A DNA stretch of 64,000 nucleotides from Lentibacillus halodurans. Its GTDB lineage: Bacteria; Bacillota; Bacilli; Bacillales; Amphibacillaceae. Positions 10,209 through 22,440 of the stretch are shown one piece after another. Made by a program: the position numbers and the translations under genes. The stretch spans positions 1 to 64,000 of the forward strand of contig NZ_FOJW01000014.1 of assembly GCF_900112045.1 (NCBI RefSeq), in the 5' to 3' direction. How positions within the stretch are numbered: the stretch's first letter is position 1; the number at the start of each line of letters is the position of its first letter. Under the pieces are notes generated by a model. That model ran no database searches. It saw nothing but the letters and a program-made list of their open reading frames with translations, and had not been told where the DNA came from.

Positions 10209-12701
10209 TTACGTTTCCTGATCGTCTTCTTGGACTGCTTCATCCTTATCCACTGCTTCAGAATCGGCTTCTTCCTCTTGTTCCACTTTTGCAACCGTTG
10301 CAACCTCTTCATCTTCCTGCAGACGGATCAGCCGGACCCCCTGTGCATTTCGCCCTGTCTGTGAAATACCTTCGACTGGGATGCGAATCAGCACACCGGC
10401 AACAGTTATGAGCATAATATCCTCTTCCCCTGTAACGGCCTTGACCGCCACTACATAACTGTCATCTGATAATTTACAAGTGAAAATACCTTTACCGCCA
10501 CGATTGGTTTTCCGATACTGATCTTCTGGTGTACGTTTTCCAACCCCTTTATTGGTGACATGCATGATTTGTAATCCTTCGTCCAAAATTTCCATCGAAA
10601 CGACTTCATCATCGTGACGAAGCGAAATGCCGCGTACACCTGCTGCATTTCTTCCCATTGAACGAACCTGATCTTCCGGAAAACGGATTAAATAACCATT
10701 TTTAGTACCGATCATAATATCTTTCGTTCCGTCTGTTAATCTGACCGAAATAAGTTCATCCTCATCACGAAGTCCTACGGCAATTAAACCGCCTTTGCGT
10801 ATATTGGCAAATTGTGATAGATTCGTCCGTTTGGATAATCCATGTTTTGTTGTGAAAAACAGAAAGTAATCGTCACTGTACTCCGAAACCGAAATGACAG
10901 CATTAATCCATTCATCCTTTTCAACCTGCAGCAAATTAATAATCGGTATGCCTTTTGCAGTACGATTGAACTCCGGAACTTCATAACCCTTGGCACGATA
11001 AACTTTGCCCTTATTCGTAAAGAATAGGACCGTGTCATGGGTTGAAGTGGACACTAAATGTTCAACAAAGTCATCGTCATTTGTTCCCATTCCCTGAATA
11101 CCGCGGCCGCCCCGCTTTTGTGTTCGGTACGTAGATGCAGGGAGACGCTTGATATATCCCTGGTGGGTAAGTGTAATAACAATATTTTCTTCAGGAATCA
11201 AATCTTCATCTTCAATAAGGTCTGCTCCGCCAACGACAATTTTTGTACGGCGCGAGTCATTATATTTCTCCTTGATTTCCGTCAGTTCTTCCCTTATGAT
11301 CTCCAGCACTTTTTCATTGTCAGCTAAAATGGCTTTTAATTCGTCGATCAACTGGAGAAGTTCATTATATTCATTGACGATTTTTTCCCGTTCAAGTCCC
11401 GTCAATCGCTGCAGGCGCATATCCAATATAGCCTGTGCCTGTTTTTCTGTCAGCCCGAATCTCTCCATTAATCCATCCCGGGCAACATCGGTTGTTTTTG
11501 AGTTACGAATAAGCGAAATCACGTCATCCAGATGGTCTAATGCCACACGCAATCCTTCCAGAATGTGTGCACGTGCTTCAGCCTTACGCAATTCAAAAGC
11601 TGTACGACGTTTTACAATTTCTTTTTGATGTTCAAGATAGTATTCCAGGCATTGTTTTATCGTTAACACTTTCGGACGCCCATCGACTAATGCCAGCATA
11701 TTGATGCCAAAAGTTGTTTGTAATGCCGTATATTTATATAAATTATTCAGTACAATATTTGCATTCGCGTCGCGGCGCAATTCAATGACGACACGCATAC
11801 CATTCCGGTCTGATTCATCTCGCAGGTCAGTGATTCCATCAATTCGTTTATCCCGGACAAGTTCGGCAATTTTTTCAATCAATTTAGCTTTGTTGACCTG
11901 ATAAGGCAATTCAGTTGCAATAATGGAAGATTTGCCATTTGGCTGTTCATCTATATGTACTTTTGCCCGAATGGTTACAGATCCCTTACCGCTTTCAAAA
12001 GCTTTGCGTATTCCACTTCTTCCGATAATTTCACCAGCTGTTGGAAAGTCAGGACCATAAATATATTGTTCCATTAATTCATGAACTGTGATTTCAGGAT
12101 CCCTGCTGACAGCCAGTACTGCATCAATCGTTTCCCCCAGGTTATGAGGCGGGATGTTTGTCGCCATCCCCACAGCAATTCCAGCTGCGCCATTAACAAG
12201 CAGATTCGGGAAACGGGCAGGAAAAACAACCGGTTCCCGTTCTGTCCCGTCGTAGTTGTCTGCATAATCAATGGTATCTTTATTAATATCCCGCAGTAAT
12301 TCCATGGAAATTTTGGACATACGTGCTTCCGTGTAACGCATGGCTGCGGCTGAGTCGCCATCAACTGAACCAAAATTGCCGTGACCGTCCACAAGCATAT
12401 AACGATAACTGAAATCCTGCGCCATACGAACCATGGATTCGTAAACAGCAGAATCACCGTGCGGGTGATACTTACCGATGACTTCACCAACAATACGGGC
12501 AGATTTTTTGTACGCTTTATCTGCGTGCATCCCAAGGTCATTCATAGCATATAATATTCTGCGATGGACAGGTTTCATTCCATCACGTACATCAGGCAGT
12601 GCCCGTGAGACGATGACACTCATGGCATAGTCAAGAAAAGAAGTACGCATTTCCTGACTGAGATTGATTTCCTGAACATTTGGACGTTGTTCATCCGCCA
12701 T
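10209..12701 (-). CDS. gyrA: DNA gyrase subunit A
   Basis: Breakage-reunion subunit of gyrase, which introduces negative supercoils with GyrB. 830 residues. Active-site tyrosine is Tyr123 ([10 protein letters not shown]). Quinolone-determining positions carry the susceptible residues Ser84 and Glu88 ([10 protein letters not shown]). The GyrA box [10 protein letters not shown] marks the DNA-wrapping beta-pinwheel domain. The tail is strongly acidic (last ~35 residues mostly E, D, Q, A). ATG at 12701 follows GGAGGTA; the longer frame to 12764 has no support. Downstream of gyrB with a hairpin between them. Confidence 0.98.
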   Translation of the reverse strand: MADEQRPNVQEINLSQEMRTSFLDYAMSVIVSRALPDVRDGMKPVHRRILYAMNDLGMHADKAYKKSARIVGEVIGKYHPHGDSAVYESMVRMAQDFSYRYMLVDGHGNFGSVDGDSAAAMRYTEARMSKISMELLRDINKDTIDYADNYDGTEREPVVFPARFPNLLVNGAAGIAVGMATNIPPHNLGETIDAVLAVSRDPEITVHELMEQYIYGPDFPTAGEIIGRSGIRKAFESGKGSVTIRAKVHIDEQPNGKSSIIATELPYQVNKAKLIEKIAELVRDKRIDGITDLRDESDRNGMRVVIELRRDANANIVLNNLYKYTALQTTFGINMLALVDGRPKVLTIKQCLEYYLEHQKEIVKRRTAFELRKAEARAHILEGLRVALDHLDDVISLIRNSKTTDVARDGLMERFGLTEKQAQAILDMRLQRLTGLEREKIVNEYNELLQLIDELKAILADNEKVLEIIREELTEIKEKYNDSRRTKIVVGGADLIEDEDLIPEENIVITLTHQGYIKRLPASTYRTQKRGGRGIQGMGTNDDDFVEHLVSTSTHDTVLFFTNKGKVYRAKGYEVPEFNRTAKGIPIINLLQVEKDEWINAVISVSEYSDDYFLFFTTKHGLSKRTNLSQFANIRKGGLIAVGLRDEDELISVRLTDGTKDIMIGTKNGYLIRFPEDQVRSMGRNAAGVRGISLRHDDEVVSMEILDEGLQIMHVTNKGVGKRTPEDQYRKTNRGGKGIFTCKLSDDSYVVAVKAVTGEEDIMLITVAGVLIRIPVEGISQTGRNAQGVRLIRLQEDEEVATVAKVEQEEEADSEAVDKDEAVQEDDQET

Positions 12702-12724
12702 TAAAATACCTCCATATTCCTTTA

Positions 12725-12771
12725 GAAAAACTTGGCTGTGACATGCATAATAGTGATGGCCCAAGTTTTTC
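12725..12771 (-). terminator. Hairpin between gyrB and gyrA
   Basis: GAAAAACTTGG (12725-12735) pairs with CCAAGTTTTTC (12761-12771). On the minus strand the stem ends in CCAAGTTTTTCTAAA, so it can terminate gyrB messages or attenuate read-through into gyrA. Confidence 0.65.
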
Positions 12772-12869
12772 CTGTAAGGTCAACCGTAATCTATACTTTC
12801 TGAAGCCAAAACAAAAGCTCAATGCTTCTGTTTAGATAGAAACATGTCATGCTAACAAATCAAAGCCTT

Positions 12870-14860
<1,991 letters not shown>

Positions 14861-15006
14861 CATATACTTTATAAATGTTCTTTCCCCACTGAATTTAGTT
14901 GAACTTATCAGCGTTCCATCGTCCGTTACCTCCGCCATGTCCCTGATCCGGAAGTCTTACGGACGGCTGCACAGGGATAAATATGAATCCTATCTAACCG
15001 ATCGAT

Positions 15007-15294
15007 TTAGTATGATTGTTCAATTTCATCCGAAAAGTCATCAAGTTTGCTGATTGTCGAAATCATACTAGCCCGTTTTTTCAGCGTTGAAACGGATAAC
15101 GAACTGTAATAAACTTCCTCGCTCGTAACAACAACTGACTTCACCTCGTCAGTTGGTCCAAAAACTTTATGCTGTTTTGTTCTGTTTTCGATCATCTTTT
15201 CCATAATACTTGAAGATGTCACGACACTGTGATCAATAATGGAAATGACATCTTTAGACTGGATCACATTATCATTGCCAATATGAATAAACAT
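15007..15294 (-). CDS. remB: Extracellular matrix regulator RemB (YaaB, DUF370)
   Basis: 95 residues with the DUF370 fold start (MFIHIGNDNVIQSKDVISII). In B. subtilis RemB works with the DNA-binding paralogue RemA in control of biofilm matrix genes. Position between recF and gyrB is conserved; the start lies 15 bases after the recF stop, implying cotranscription with recF. It is slightly longer than typical, with an acidic C-terminal tail. Confidence 0.9.
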   Translation of the reverse strand: MFIHIGNDNVIQSKDVISIIDHSVVTSSSIMEKMIENRTKQHKVFGPTDEVKSVVVTSEEVYYSSLSVSTLKKRASMISTISKLDDFSDEIEQSY

Positions 15295-15309
15295 TGTATC
15301 CCTCCATAA

Positions 15310-16422
15310 TCACGAATCAACAGTGCCATGATGCACGCGGAATAATTGTGCACCTTTTAATGTTTCATGGCTGATTCCATCGACATTGGTTGTCGATACA
15401 AACGTTTGAACTTTCCCCTGAATGGTATTTAATAAATGGGATTGCCTGTGGTCATCCAATTCACTTAATACATCATCAAGAAGCAAGACCGGATATTCGC
15501 CAACCTCATTGCATATAAGCTCTATTTCCGCCAGTTTTACCGATAATGCTGTTGTCCGCTGCTGCCCCTGGGAGCCGTAAGTCTGTACATCTTTATCGTT
15601 GACATAAAACATGACATCATCCCGATGCGGTCCGATTAAAGTAGTACCGCGCTCAATCTCTTTTCCTTGGAGTTCATGGAATTTATTGGTATATATAGTC
15701 TCTATCTTTTCCTTATTTGCTGTTTCTGATACTTCTATGGTTGGAGCATACCTGATTTCAAGCCTTTCTGTTCCGTGGCTGATTCCATAATGAATGGGGC
15801 TTGCCCATTGACGTAACAAATCAAGAAATACAAAGCGGCGTTCCAATAATGTGGCTGCATGCTGAATCAATTGTTCCGTTAATACATGTAGCATGGTTTT
15901 ATCCTGTTGTTCCCGGCGCTGTAATTGCTTCAGCAAATGATTCCGCTGTTTCAATATCTTTTGATACTGCCCAAGATGGTAAATATATCTGGGCTGAATC
16001 TGTCCAAGTTCCATATCGATAAAACGTCTTCTTGTCTGTGGTGCCCCTTTAACCAGTGATAAATGTTCAGGTGCGAATATGACAACATTTAAAGCACCGA
16101 TATATTCGCTTAATTTTTTTTGTTCAACACGGTTTAATTTTGCTTTTTTACCCTTTGTTGATAAAATGATTTCCAGTGGGAACGTTTGCTTTCGCTTGGT
16201 TATCCTGCCCTCTATTTTAGCATATTCCCGATCCCATTGGATAAGTTCTTTTTCCCTCGGGGTACGATGGGATTTTGAAAAAGCAAGGACATAGATGGCC
16301 TCCATCAGATTGGTTTTTCCCTGTGCATTTTCACCAATAATCATATTGATCTTATCGTCAAATGAAATATCCAGCTCCCGATAGTTCCGGTAATTTTTTA
16401 GCTGTAAATGTTCAATATTCAT
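15310..16422 (-). CDS. recF: DNA replication and repair protein RecF
   Basis: SMC-like ATPase that helps load RecA at gaps. 370 residues. Walker A is GENAQGKTN near residue 30; the signature and Walker B region reads [15 protein letters not shown] near residue 305. It follows rlbA by 15 bases, and the whole dnaN-rlbA-recF-remB block is tightly packed on the minus strand. Confidence 0.97.
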   Translation of the reverse strand: MNIEHLQLKNYRNYRELDISFDDKINMIIGENAQGKTNLMEAIYVLAFSKSHRTPREKELIQWDREYAKIEGRITKRKQTFPLEIILSTKGKKAKLNRVEQKKLSEYIGALNVVIFAPEHLSLVKGAPQTRRRFIDMELGQIQPRYIYHLGQYQKILKQRNHLLKQLQRREQQDKTMLHVLTEQLIQHAATLLERRFVFLDLLRQWASPIHYGISHGTERLEIRYAPTIEVSETANKEKIETIYTNKFHELQGKEIERGTTLIGPHRDDVMFYVNDKDVQTYGSQGQQRTTALSVKLAEIELICNEVGEYPVLLLDDVLSELDDHRQSHLLNTIQGKVQTFVSTTNVDGISHETLKGAQLFRVHHGTVDS

Positions 16423-16437
16423 GCAAATTCCCCGTGA

Positions 16438-16662
16438 TCAGTCTTTAGTGACAATATAAATTCCAATACCTTCCATTTCTATCACGTCTTCCGGATAAAG
16501 TTTTCTTCCTCTGCGATGCTCAAGTTCGCCGTTAACAAGCACTCCCTCATCCTGTAAAAAGGCTTTTACCATACCACCGGAATCGAGTATATTCAGCAAT
16601 TTAATAAATTGCCCCAGCGGAATGTAGTCCGTCTCAATTGGTATTTTTTCAGGTTGTTGCAT
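16438..16662 (-). CDS. rlbA: S4-domain RNA-binding protein RlbA (YaaA)
   Basis: 74 residues containing a single S4 domain: LGQFIKLLNILDSGGMVKAF followed by VLVNGELEHRRGRKLYPED. In B. subtilis this small protein between dnaN and recF is implicated in ribosome assembly. I chose ATG at 16662, preceded by GGTGGT; a GTG at 16671 in the same frame is the alternative. Confidence 0.9.
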   Translation of the reverse strand: MQQPEKIPIETDYIPLGQFIKLLNILDSGGMVKAFLQDEGVLVNGELEHRRGRKLYPEDVIEMEGIGIYIVTKD

Positions 16663-16813
16663 ATTGACCACCAGACTTTTTCTTAATTGATATGACGTTA
16701 ATTGTACTTCCTATCTATTTTACTAAAGATTTCATATAAAGGGAAGGAAAGTTGCTTTAAACTGTGTAAATAAGCGGAAAATATAGACTCATGAAGCATA
16801 AAAGAATGTACAA

Positions 16814-16838
16814 GGAAATCAGCTGTTTGCTGATTTCC
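16814..16838 (-). terminator. Hairpin downstream of dnaN
   Basis: GGAAATCAGC (16814-16823) and GCTGATTTCC (16829-16838) form a perfect 10-bp stem with a five-base loop. Only a weak T stretch follows on the minus strand, so it may be an mRNA-stabilising hairpin or weak terminator. Confidence 0.5.
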
Positions 16839-16872
16839 GCTGATCTGACTGCTGGATCTTGCCAGGTTTTCC

Positions 16873-18009
16873 TTAGTATGTTCTGACAGGCAAAATCAAT
16901 TGTAATACCGAATCATCGTTAGCCGGTTTCATGATAAATGGCCGCATAGCCCCGGTAAATTCGATAACCACATCATCATTTTCAATGACTTTTAATGCAT
17001 CCAGCATATATTTCGAACTAAATGAGATTTTCAAATCTTCTCCTTCAATCGATTGAATCGAAACTTCCTCAGCTGCTTGTCCAACTTCCGGTGAATTACT
17101 GGTGATTTGCAATGATTGATGATCTTTTGTAATTAATTTAACAACATTATTTCGTTCTTCTCTGGCAAGGAGTGATGCACGATCAATTGTATCCATCAGT
17201 TCTTTCCTTTTGACATGAAGAACAGTTTGACTATGATCCGGAATCAGCCGGGATGTTTCCGGATAATTTCCATCCAGTAATCTGGACAGAAAGTGTAAGT
17301 GTTTCGTACGGAATAAGATTTGATTACTCGTTACGCTTATTTCCACTTTCTCGCCCTTATCATCCAAGATTTTGGACAGTTCATTAAGACTTTTCCCTGG
17401 TACAACAATATTGGATAGACTGAAGTTCACACCTCCTAATGGTATGCTTTTTGCGGCAAGCCGATGACTATCCGTTCCCGTAAAACTTAATGTTTCATTT
17501 TCAACTTTTATATTGACTCCAGTTAAAATGGGTCTTGTTTCCATAGTTGATACAGCAAAACCGGTTTGTCTGATTAAATTTTTCAGTAAGTCTGACTGTA
17601 TTTCAAAACTGTTCTCTGTTTGCAATTTAGGCAGTTGTGGATATTCATTGGCATCCTGACCATTAAGATTGAATTTTGCTTTTCCTGACTGGATGGTTAC
17701 ATTAAAATTTTCATCTGCTTCAATTTCAACCGTTTTTTCCGGCAGTTTCCGGACAATATCCGGAAAGTAGCGGGCTTGCAGAACAACACTTCCTTCTTCA
17801 ATATGATCTGCATTGATCATGCCGTCTTCTTCAGCGGGGATAAACGATTCAATGGAAATATCTGAATCACTTCCTGTCAATGTAATTCCATTAGATTTTG
17901 CTTCAATTTTCATTCCAGTCAAAATTGGAATCGCTGTTCTGGATGAAATAGCCTTCATGACATCTTGCACACTGGAAATTAATTGTTGACGCTGTATGAT
18001 AAATTTCAT
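16873..18009 (-). CDS. dnaN: DNA polymerase III beta sliding clamp
   Basis: Ring-shaped processivity clamp. 378 residues in three repeated clamp folds. Start at ATG 18009 (MKFIIQRQQLISSVQDVMK) because GGAG lies 10 bases upstream; an ATG at 18018 in the same frame is too close to it. The C-terminus ends LQLILPVRTY, typical of the family. It follows dnaA across a 172-base gap that carries the duplex-unwinding part of oriC. Confidence 0.98.
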   Translation of the reverse strand: MKFIIQRQQLISSVQDVMKAISSRTAIPILTGMKIEAKSNGITLTGSDSDISIESFIPAEEDGMINADHIEEGSVVLQARYFPDIVRKLPEKTVEIEADENFNVTIQSGKAKFNLNGQDANEYPQLPKLQTENSFEIQSDLLKNLIRQTGFAVSTMETRPILTGVNIKVENETLSFTGTDSHRLAAKSIPLGGVNFSLSNIVVPGKSLNELSKILDDKGEKVEISVTSNQILFRTKHLHFLSRLLDGNYPETSRLIPDHSQTVLHVKRKELMDTIDRASLLAREERNNVVKLITKDHQSLQITSNSPEVGQAAEEVSIQSIEGEDLKISFSSKYMLDALKVIENDDVVIEFTGAMRPFIMKPANDDSVLQLILPVRTY

Positions 18010-18020
18010 GACATGCATGC

Positions 18021-18163
18021 TCCTTTTATATATATATATTTATAAAAATATAGTAATAATAGTAATAAGGTTTGTGATTATGTGGATATCTTTGATAGTT
18101 ATGCTAAAACAAAGGTTATTCACATGTGGAAAAGTTGTTTATGAATAGATTATTTTATTCACA
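18021..18163. other. oriC: oriC right part: DnaA boxes, DnaA-trios and unwinding element
   Basis: Between dnaN and dnaA. Read along the minus strand: near-consensus boxes TTATTCACA on the plus strand at 18155-18163 and 18116-18124, TGTGGAAAA at 18125-18133 and TGTGGATAT at 18081-18089. Next come CAAACC and a run of trinucleotides TTATTACTATTATTACTAT (18052-18070), then an AT-only stretch (18021-18051). This is the box, GC patch, DnaA-trio, AT-rich order described for the B. subtilis unwinding region. Confidence 0.85.
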
Positions 18164-18181
18164 ACATACACATGTTTATAA

Positions 18182-19534
18182 CTAAAATGCTTTCAGCTGT
18201 TCTTTTAATTCTTCAATTTCTTTGTGCAATAATGTGTCATTCTCCATCATTTTCACTACTTTTTCATGTGCATGAATGACGGTTGTATGATCCCTTCCGC
18301 CGAATTCTTCTCCGATTTTGGGCAATGAAAAATCCGTCAGTTCCCGTGATAGATACATAGCGATTTGCCTTGGGAATGCAACTGATTTTGTACGTTTTTT
18401 GGCTGCAAAATCTTCTAATTTAATATCGTACTTCTCTCCGACAGCTTCCTGAATGCCATGAATCGTAATCGTGCGCGGTTTATTACTTGGGATAATATCC
18501 TTTAGAGCATCTGCTGCAAGGGATGCATCAATATCCTGATTGACGAGGGATGAATAGGCTACGACACGGATTAATGCACCCTCGAGTTCACGAATATTCG
18601 TATCTATTTGATTAGCAATATACAGCATCACTTCATTTGGGATATCCAGTCCTTCCGCTTTTGCTTTTTTCGTTAAAATAGCGATTCGCGTTTCCAGATC
18701 TGGTGGTGTAATATCGGTGATCAGTCCCCATTCAAATCTGGATCGCAAGCGGTCTTCAAGCGTCGGGATCTCTTTGGGAGGCCGATCACTCGAAATGATG
18801 ATTTGTTTGTTTTCCTCATGTAGCGCATTAAATGTATGAAAAAATTCTTCCTGTGTCGATTCTTTTCCGGCTATAAATTGAATATCATCAATTAATAGAA
18901 TATCAACATTGCGATATTTGTTTCGGAATTGGGTTGCTTTATTGTCCATAATAGCGTTGATGAATTCATTCGTAAATTTTTCGGATGATAAATAGACAAC
19001 GTTCGCTTCGGGATTGTGGTCCCGGACATAGTGGCCGATGGCATGCATCAGGTGGGTTTTTCCGAGACCAACGCCACCATAAATAAATAATGGATTATAT
19101 GCTTTTGCAGGAGCTTCTGCGACAGCAAGGGAAGCGGCGTGTGCAAAGCGGTTTCCTGATCCGATGACGAATGTATCGAATGTATATTTGGAATTTAGCA
19201 TTGTTTTGGAAGAATCATTCCCGTCGTTATTATTCTGCATTGACATCTTTTTGGGAGCCGTTTCAACCTCGTCAGCAGGTTCTTGTGAATCAGGAATAAT
19301 AAACCGTGTAGACAGACTGGCACCGGTAATTTCTAGTAATATTTCATCAATTAAGTTCGTATATCTGCCTTCCAGCCAGTCGCGTGCAAATTCATTCGGT
19401 GCCAATACGGTTAATGTATCTTCATCCAGTGATTCAGCTTTCGTATTTTTCAGCCAGGTTTCAAAGCTTGGTTTACTGATTTTTTCTTCAATCTTCTCCA
19501 GTGTTGCATACCACAATTCATGAATGTTTTCCAA
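18182..19534 (-). CDS. dnaA: Chromosomal replication initiator protein DnaA
   Basis: AAA+ initiator that binds DnaA boxes and melts oriC. 450 residues: N-terminal domain I (1-75), acidic variable linker (about 85-112), AAA+ domain with Walker A GGVGLGKT (153-160) and Walker B LLIDDIQF, and the C-terminal DNA-binding helix-turn-helix signature [18 protein letters not shown] at 19534 follows GGGGTGAAG. Flanked on both sides by DnaA-box clusters, so autoregulation is likely. Confidence 0.98.
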   Translation of the reverse strand: MENIHELWYATLEKIEEKISKPSFETWLKNTKAESLDEDTLTVLAPNEFARDWLEGRYTNLIDEILLEITGASLSTRFIIPDSQEPADEVETAPKKMSMQNNNDGNDSSKTMLNSKYTFDTFVIGSGNRFAHAASLAVAEAPAKAYNPLFIYGGVGLGKTHLMHAIGHYVRDHNPEANVVYLSSEKFTNEFINAIMDNKATQFRNKYRNVDILLIDDIQFIAGKESTQEEFFHTFNALHEENKQIIISSDRPPKEIPTLEDRLRSRFEWGLITDITPPDLETRIAILTKKAKAEGLDIPNEVMLYIANQIDTNIRELEGALIRVVAYSSLVNQDIDASLAADALKDIIPSNKPRTITIHGIQEAVGEKYDIKLEDFAAKKRTKSVAFPRQIAMYLSRELTDFSLPKIGEEFGGRDHTTVIHAHEKVVKMMENDTLLHKEIEELKEQLKAF

Positions 19535-19568
19535 CGCACTTCACCCCTTTCGATTTTTGATAGATGAT

Positions 19569-19609
19569 AGAAAAACCCTTTCTCGGGTCTAGACGGAAAG
19601 GTTTTTTCT
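19569..19609. promoter_or_regulatory. Long hairpin in the dnaA 5' leader
   Basis: AGAAAAACCCTTTC (19569-19582) pairs with GAAAGGTTTTTTCT (19596-19609), a near-perfect 14-bp stem 35 bases before the dnaA start codon. On either strand the stem ends in T residues, so it can act as a terminator or attenuator in the dnaA message. Confidence 0.55.
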
Positions 19610-19684
19610 TTAAAAAAATGTGAAATTATATGGTTGTGGACGGTTAATATGGTTCAGCGCAGCATTATTTGCGAGTTATGTACG

Positions 19685-19985
19685 CTATCCACATAATTGT
19701 TGATATTTTAATAAACAGAGGTGTATATGTATATCCACACGTTGTCCACAATCTGTGGATATACATGAGAGATTTATATTTTTTACACATGATAAAGCAC
19801 AAATATAATACCAAAAAAACAGGCATCATGCAACGGGGTTTCGACACTTATCCACAATTTCCACCAATTGTAGACAACATTTATCCACACTACTATATTT
19901 TGTGAGTAAATTGTCGATAATTGTTGTGTATAGGATTGATTTAATTTTAATCATATCACATCAATTTGTGGATAGTTTTTTAGGA
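19685..19985. other. oriC: oriC left part: DnaA-box cluster upstream of dnaA
   Basis: At least seven boxes lie between dnaA and rpmH. Perfect TTATCCACA occurs at 19848-19856 and 19881-19889. One-mismatch boxes are CTATCCACA 19685-19693, ATATCCACA 19731-19739, TTGTCCACA 19742-19750, TGTGGATAT 19754-19762 and TGTGGATAG 19977-19985. No gene fits the 550-base gap. This equals the incA/B portion of the B. subtilis origin; with the cluster behind dnaA it makes a bipartite oriC. Confidence 0.92.
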
Positions 19986-20086
19986 GGTGAAGTTGACAGG
20001 AATTATCTTTTTTCATTATAATGATTTAGACTGCCTTTAAACATTAAATGAAAATGTTTGTAATTCCTCAGGGAGGTGTATGATAA

Positions 20087-20221
20087 ATGAAAAGAACATT
20101 TCAGCCAAATAATCGTAAACGGAAGAAAGTTCACGGATTCCGTTCACGTATGAAATCAAAAGACGGACGCCAGGTATTGAAACGTCGTCGTCGTAAAGGA
20201 AGAAAAGTATTATCTGCATAG
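20087..20221 (+). CDS. rpmH: 50S ribosomal protein L34
   Basis: 44 residues, very basic: [20 protein letters not shown] at the start and a C-terminal arginine/lysine cluster ending KVLSA. L34 belongs to the large subunit near the tunnel. ATG follows GGGAGGTG. It is the first plus-strand gene right of oriC and is followed by its own hairpin and rnpA. Confidence 0.98.
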   Translation: MKRTFQPNNRKRKKVHGFRSRMKSKDGRQVLKRRRRKGRKVLSA

Positions 20222-20249
20222 ACCACTGACATATCAGTGGTCTTTTTTC
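20221..20249 (+). terminator. Terminator hairpin after rpmH
   Basis: GACCACTGA pairs with TCAGTGGTC and is followed by TTTTTT. It overlaps the rpmH stop codon and probably limits read-through into rnpA. Confidence 0.85.
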
Positions 20250-20287
20250 CACTATGATGGGAAAGATGATTGGTGAAGGTGATCGTA

Positions 20288-20632
20288 TTGAAAAAAAGAT
20301 ACCGGATAAAAGATAATACGGAATTTCAGCATGTATTCAAGAATGGGAAGTCGTTTGCAAATCGCCAGCTTGTCCTATACTATATAGAAAGGCCCGATCA
20401 GCAGCATTTTCGCATTGGGTTATCTGTCGGTAAAAAAATAGGCAATGCTGTCATCAGGAACCGGATAAAACGTTATTTGCGGCAGGCATTCCAGGAGCTT
20501 GAGGGCAAGATTAAGCCGTCGAGTGATATTATCATCATAGCCCGGAACCCGACAAAACAAATGAATTTCCATCAAGTGAAAAAAAGTTTAATTCATTTAC
20601 TGTCCAAAAAACAGTTGATAACAAAAAAATAG
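20288..20632 (+). CDS. rnpA: Ribonuclease P protein component
   Basis: Protein subunit of RNase P, which matures tRNA 5' ends. 114 residues from TTG 20288 ([17 protein letters not shown]); AAGGTGATC lies just upstream, and the family normally begins at this point. GTG and TTG codons upstream (20270-20279) are alternatives. The RNR signature is visible in [19 protein letters not shown]. Confidence 0.93.
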   Translation: MKKRYRIKDNTEFQHVFKNGKSFANRQLVLYYIERPDQQHFRIGLSVGKKIGNAVIRNRIKRYLRQAFQELEGKIKPSSDIIIIARNPTKQMNFHQVKKSLIHLLSKKQLITKK

Positions 20633-20689
20633 TCATGTTTTCCGTTTTTATATAGAATCTTTTATTCATTTAATGATAAAATAACAGTT

Positions 20690-20818
20690 AGAGTCTGGTA
20701 CATAGGCTTTTTTGTAACGTTGAAAGTATCGTGTATGTTGGACCTTATAAGAAAAATTTCGGCACTCGCTTATGAGGAGGGCGAGCCTCTAGTTTTTCTA
20801 ATCAGTTAGGAGGAAATA
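20690..20818 (+). promoter_or_regulatory. Leader of yidC with a shared, unexplained sequence block
   Basis: The 190 bases between rnpA and yidC include a hairpin with outer arms AGAAAAA/TTTTTCT (about 20750-20799) and inner arms around GGCACTCGC and GCGAGCC. Blocks here (TTTTTGTAACGT, GTTGGACCTTATA, GCACTCGCT) recur in the same order in the leader of the M23 peptidase gene at about 47981-48050. The function is unknown. Confidence 0.4.
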
Positions 20819-20820
20819 AA

Positions 20821-21585
20821 TTGCGTAAAAAGGTTTGGCTGCTTTTAGCCTTAATCGGGTTAATAGCGCTCCTCTCCGGTTGTACGGAGGTTAATGAACC
20901 GATCACTTCTGAAAGTGAAGGGATTTGGAACTCATTTTTTGTATATCCATTATCACAAGTAGTTATTTATATTGCTGAGTTGTTCAATGAAAACTACGGT
21001 ATATCGATTATCATAGTTACAATTTTCCTTCGACTTATACTATTGCCATTGAATGTTAAACAGTTGAAAAGTTCCAAAGCGATGCAGGATATTCAGCCGG
21101 AACTTAAAGCATTACAGGAAAAATATGCGTCAAAGGATGCTAATACCCAACAGAAATTGCAGCAGGAAACGATGAATCTGTTTCAGAAGCACGGGGTGAA
21201 CCCACTTGCAGGTTGTTTGCCGATTTTCGTCCAAATGCCTATATTAATTGCCATGTATCATGCGATTATGCGCACAGAGTCGATTCAAACACACAATTTC
21301 TTATGGTTTGAGTTAGGATCACCGGATTATATTCTACCGCTGATTGCCGGTGCAGCGACATTCTTCCAGCAAAAGTTAATGATGGCCGGCAGTGCTGCTG
21401 CACAAAACCCGCAAATGATGGTTATGTTATATGTTATGCCGATTATGATTACGGTTGTTGCATTTTTCTTCCCGGCAGCATTAGCTTTATACTGGGTAGT
21501 CGGTAATATCTTCATGGTTGCTCAGACACTTTTTATTCGAAAACCTATGATGAATAATGATAACAATGGGGGAGACAAAAAGTGA
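20821..21585 (+). CDS. yidC: Membrane protein insertase YidC (SpoIIIJ type, lipoprotein)
   Basis: Inserts proteins into the cytoplasmic membrane alone or with SecYEG; the SpoIIIJ paralogue is also needed for sigma-G activity in the forespore. 254 residues with a lipoprotein signal (lipobox LLSGC, Cys21) and about five membrane segments. The conserved core region [10 protein letters not shown] and the late motif [16 protein letters not shown] are typical. TTG start at 20821 follows AGGAGGAAAT. Overlaps the downstream gene by four bases. Confidence 0.96.
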   Translation: MRKKVWLLLALIGLIALLSGCTEVNEPITSESEGIWNSFFVYPLSQVVIYIAELFNENYGISIIIVTIFLRLILLPLNVKQLKSSKAMQDIQPELKALQEKYASKDANTQQKLQQETMNLFQKHGVNPLAGCLPIFVQMPILIAMYHAIMRTESIQTHNFLWFELGSPDYILPLIAGAATFFQQKLMMAGSAAAQNPQMMVMLYVMPIMITVVAFFFPAALALYWVVGNIFMVAQTLFIRKPMMNNDNNGGDKK

Positions 21586-22202
21586 AAGAAATAACTGCTA
21601 GTGGACAAACAGTTGAGGAAGCGGTCCAATCAGCTTTAGAGCAGTTAGACACCACAAGGGACCATGTTGAGGTTGAAATTATTGATGAAGGGAAAAAGGG
21701 AATTTTAGGCGTATTTGGCACCAAGCGTGCATTCGTGAAAGTTACAATGGTAAAAAATCAAGTTGAAGAGGCTGAAGCATTCTTGCAAGAAGTAGCAGAA
21801 AAAATGAATGTACAAGCTGATGTGTCAACCACTGTTTCAGACAATCATGTAACCTTTGACCTTTCCGGGGAAAAAATTGCTGTATTAATTGGTAAACACG
21901 GCCAGACGTTGAATGCTATCCAATATTTAGTACATCTCGTATTAAATAAGAATGGAGGTCAATTTTACAGTGTAACAGTTGATGCGGAAGGGTATCGCGG
22001 GCGAAGGAAAGAAACGCTGGAAGCACTGGCACATAAAATGGCGGATAAAGCGGAAAGATTAAACAAAAATGTGGCGCTTGAGGCAATGCCCGCATTTGAA
22101 CGTAAAATGATTCATAATGCACTGCAGCATAATCAGCAAGTTTCGACCTACTCAGATGGTGTTGAACCACATCGGCGCATTGTTATCAAACCGCTATCCT
22201 GA
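21582..22202 (+). CDS. khpB: RNA-binding protein KhpB (Jag; KH and R3H domains)
   Basis: 206 residues: N-terminal Jag_N domain ([19 protein letters not shown]), a KH domain with [14 protein letters not shown] (about 110-123), and a C-terminal R3H domain ([10 protein letters not shown] ... HRRIVIKPL). Works in RNA binding linked to cell envelope control, and historically named SpoIIIJ-associated. GTG start overlaps the yidC stop by four bases, implying translational coupling. Confidence 0.95.
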   Translation: MKEITASGQTVEEAVQSALEQLDTTRDHVEVEIIDEGKKGILGVFGTKRAFVKVTMVKNQVEEAEAFLQEVAEKMNVQADVSTTVSDNHVTFDLSGEKIAVLIGKHGQTLNAIQYLVHLVLNKNGGQFYSVTVDAEGYRGRRKETLEALAHKMADKAERLNKNVALEAMPAFERKMIHNALQHNQQVSTYSDGVEPHRRIVIKPLS

Positions 22203-22210
22203 TCCATTAA

Positions 22211-22239
22211 ACTCCCGGTCAGCCGGGAGTTATTTTTTT
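22211..22239 (+). terminator. Rho-independent terminator after khpB
   Basis: ACTCCCGG and CCGGGAGT form an 8-bp GC-rich stem with TCAG loop, followed by TATTTTTTT. Confidence 0.9.
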
Positions 22240-22266
22240 CCTCAGCTTCGTTAATGAAGACGGATG

Positions 22267-22304
22267 AAAAACCCATCTATTCACATGTGGATAGATGGGT
22301 TTTT
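22267..22304 (+). terminator. Second hairpin after khpB containing a DnaA-box-like sequence
   Basis: AAAAACCCATCTAT (22267-22280) pairs perfectly with ATAGATGGGTTTTT (22291-22304). The loop and right arm contain TGTGGATAG (22286-22294), one mismatch from a DnaA box. Confidence 0.75.
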
Positions 22305-22337
22305 GGTCTTATAAGCAAATATTAACACTGTGGATAA
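22286..22337. promoter_or_regulatory. DnaA-box cluster between jag and mnmE
   Basis: TGTGGATAG at 22286-22294 and perfect TGTGGATAA at 22329-22337, in the same orientation. From memory, B. subtilis also has a DnaA-binding cluster between jag and thdF (mnmE), so this looks conserved rather than accidental. Confidence 0.6.
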
Positions 22338-22440
22338 GTTTATTTTTGTTTGAATTTGTGATATTCTATTATATTGTTGGCAGAACAATAAATGCTTTGA
22401 ATATAGATTAGAAATACAGGATATGATGGAGGTGAGATAG

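Noticed and set aside
20700-20815. Known riboswitch (c-di-AMP or other) before yidC
   Set aside because: I could not find the conserved core sequences of any riboswitch class I know; reported only as an unexplained leader.
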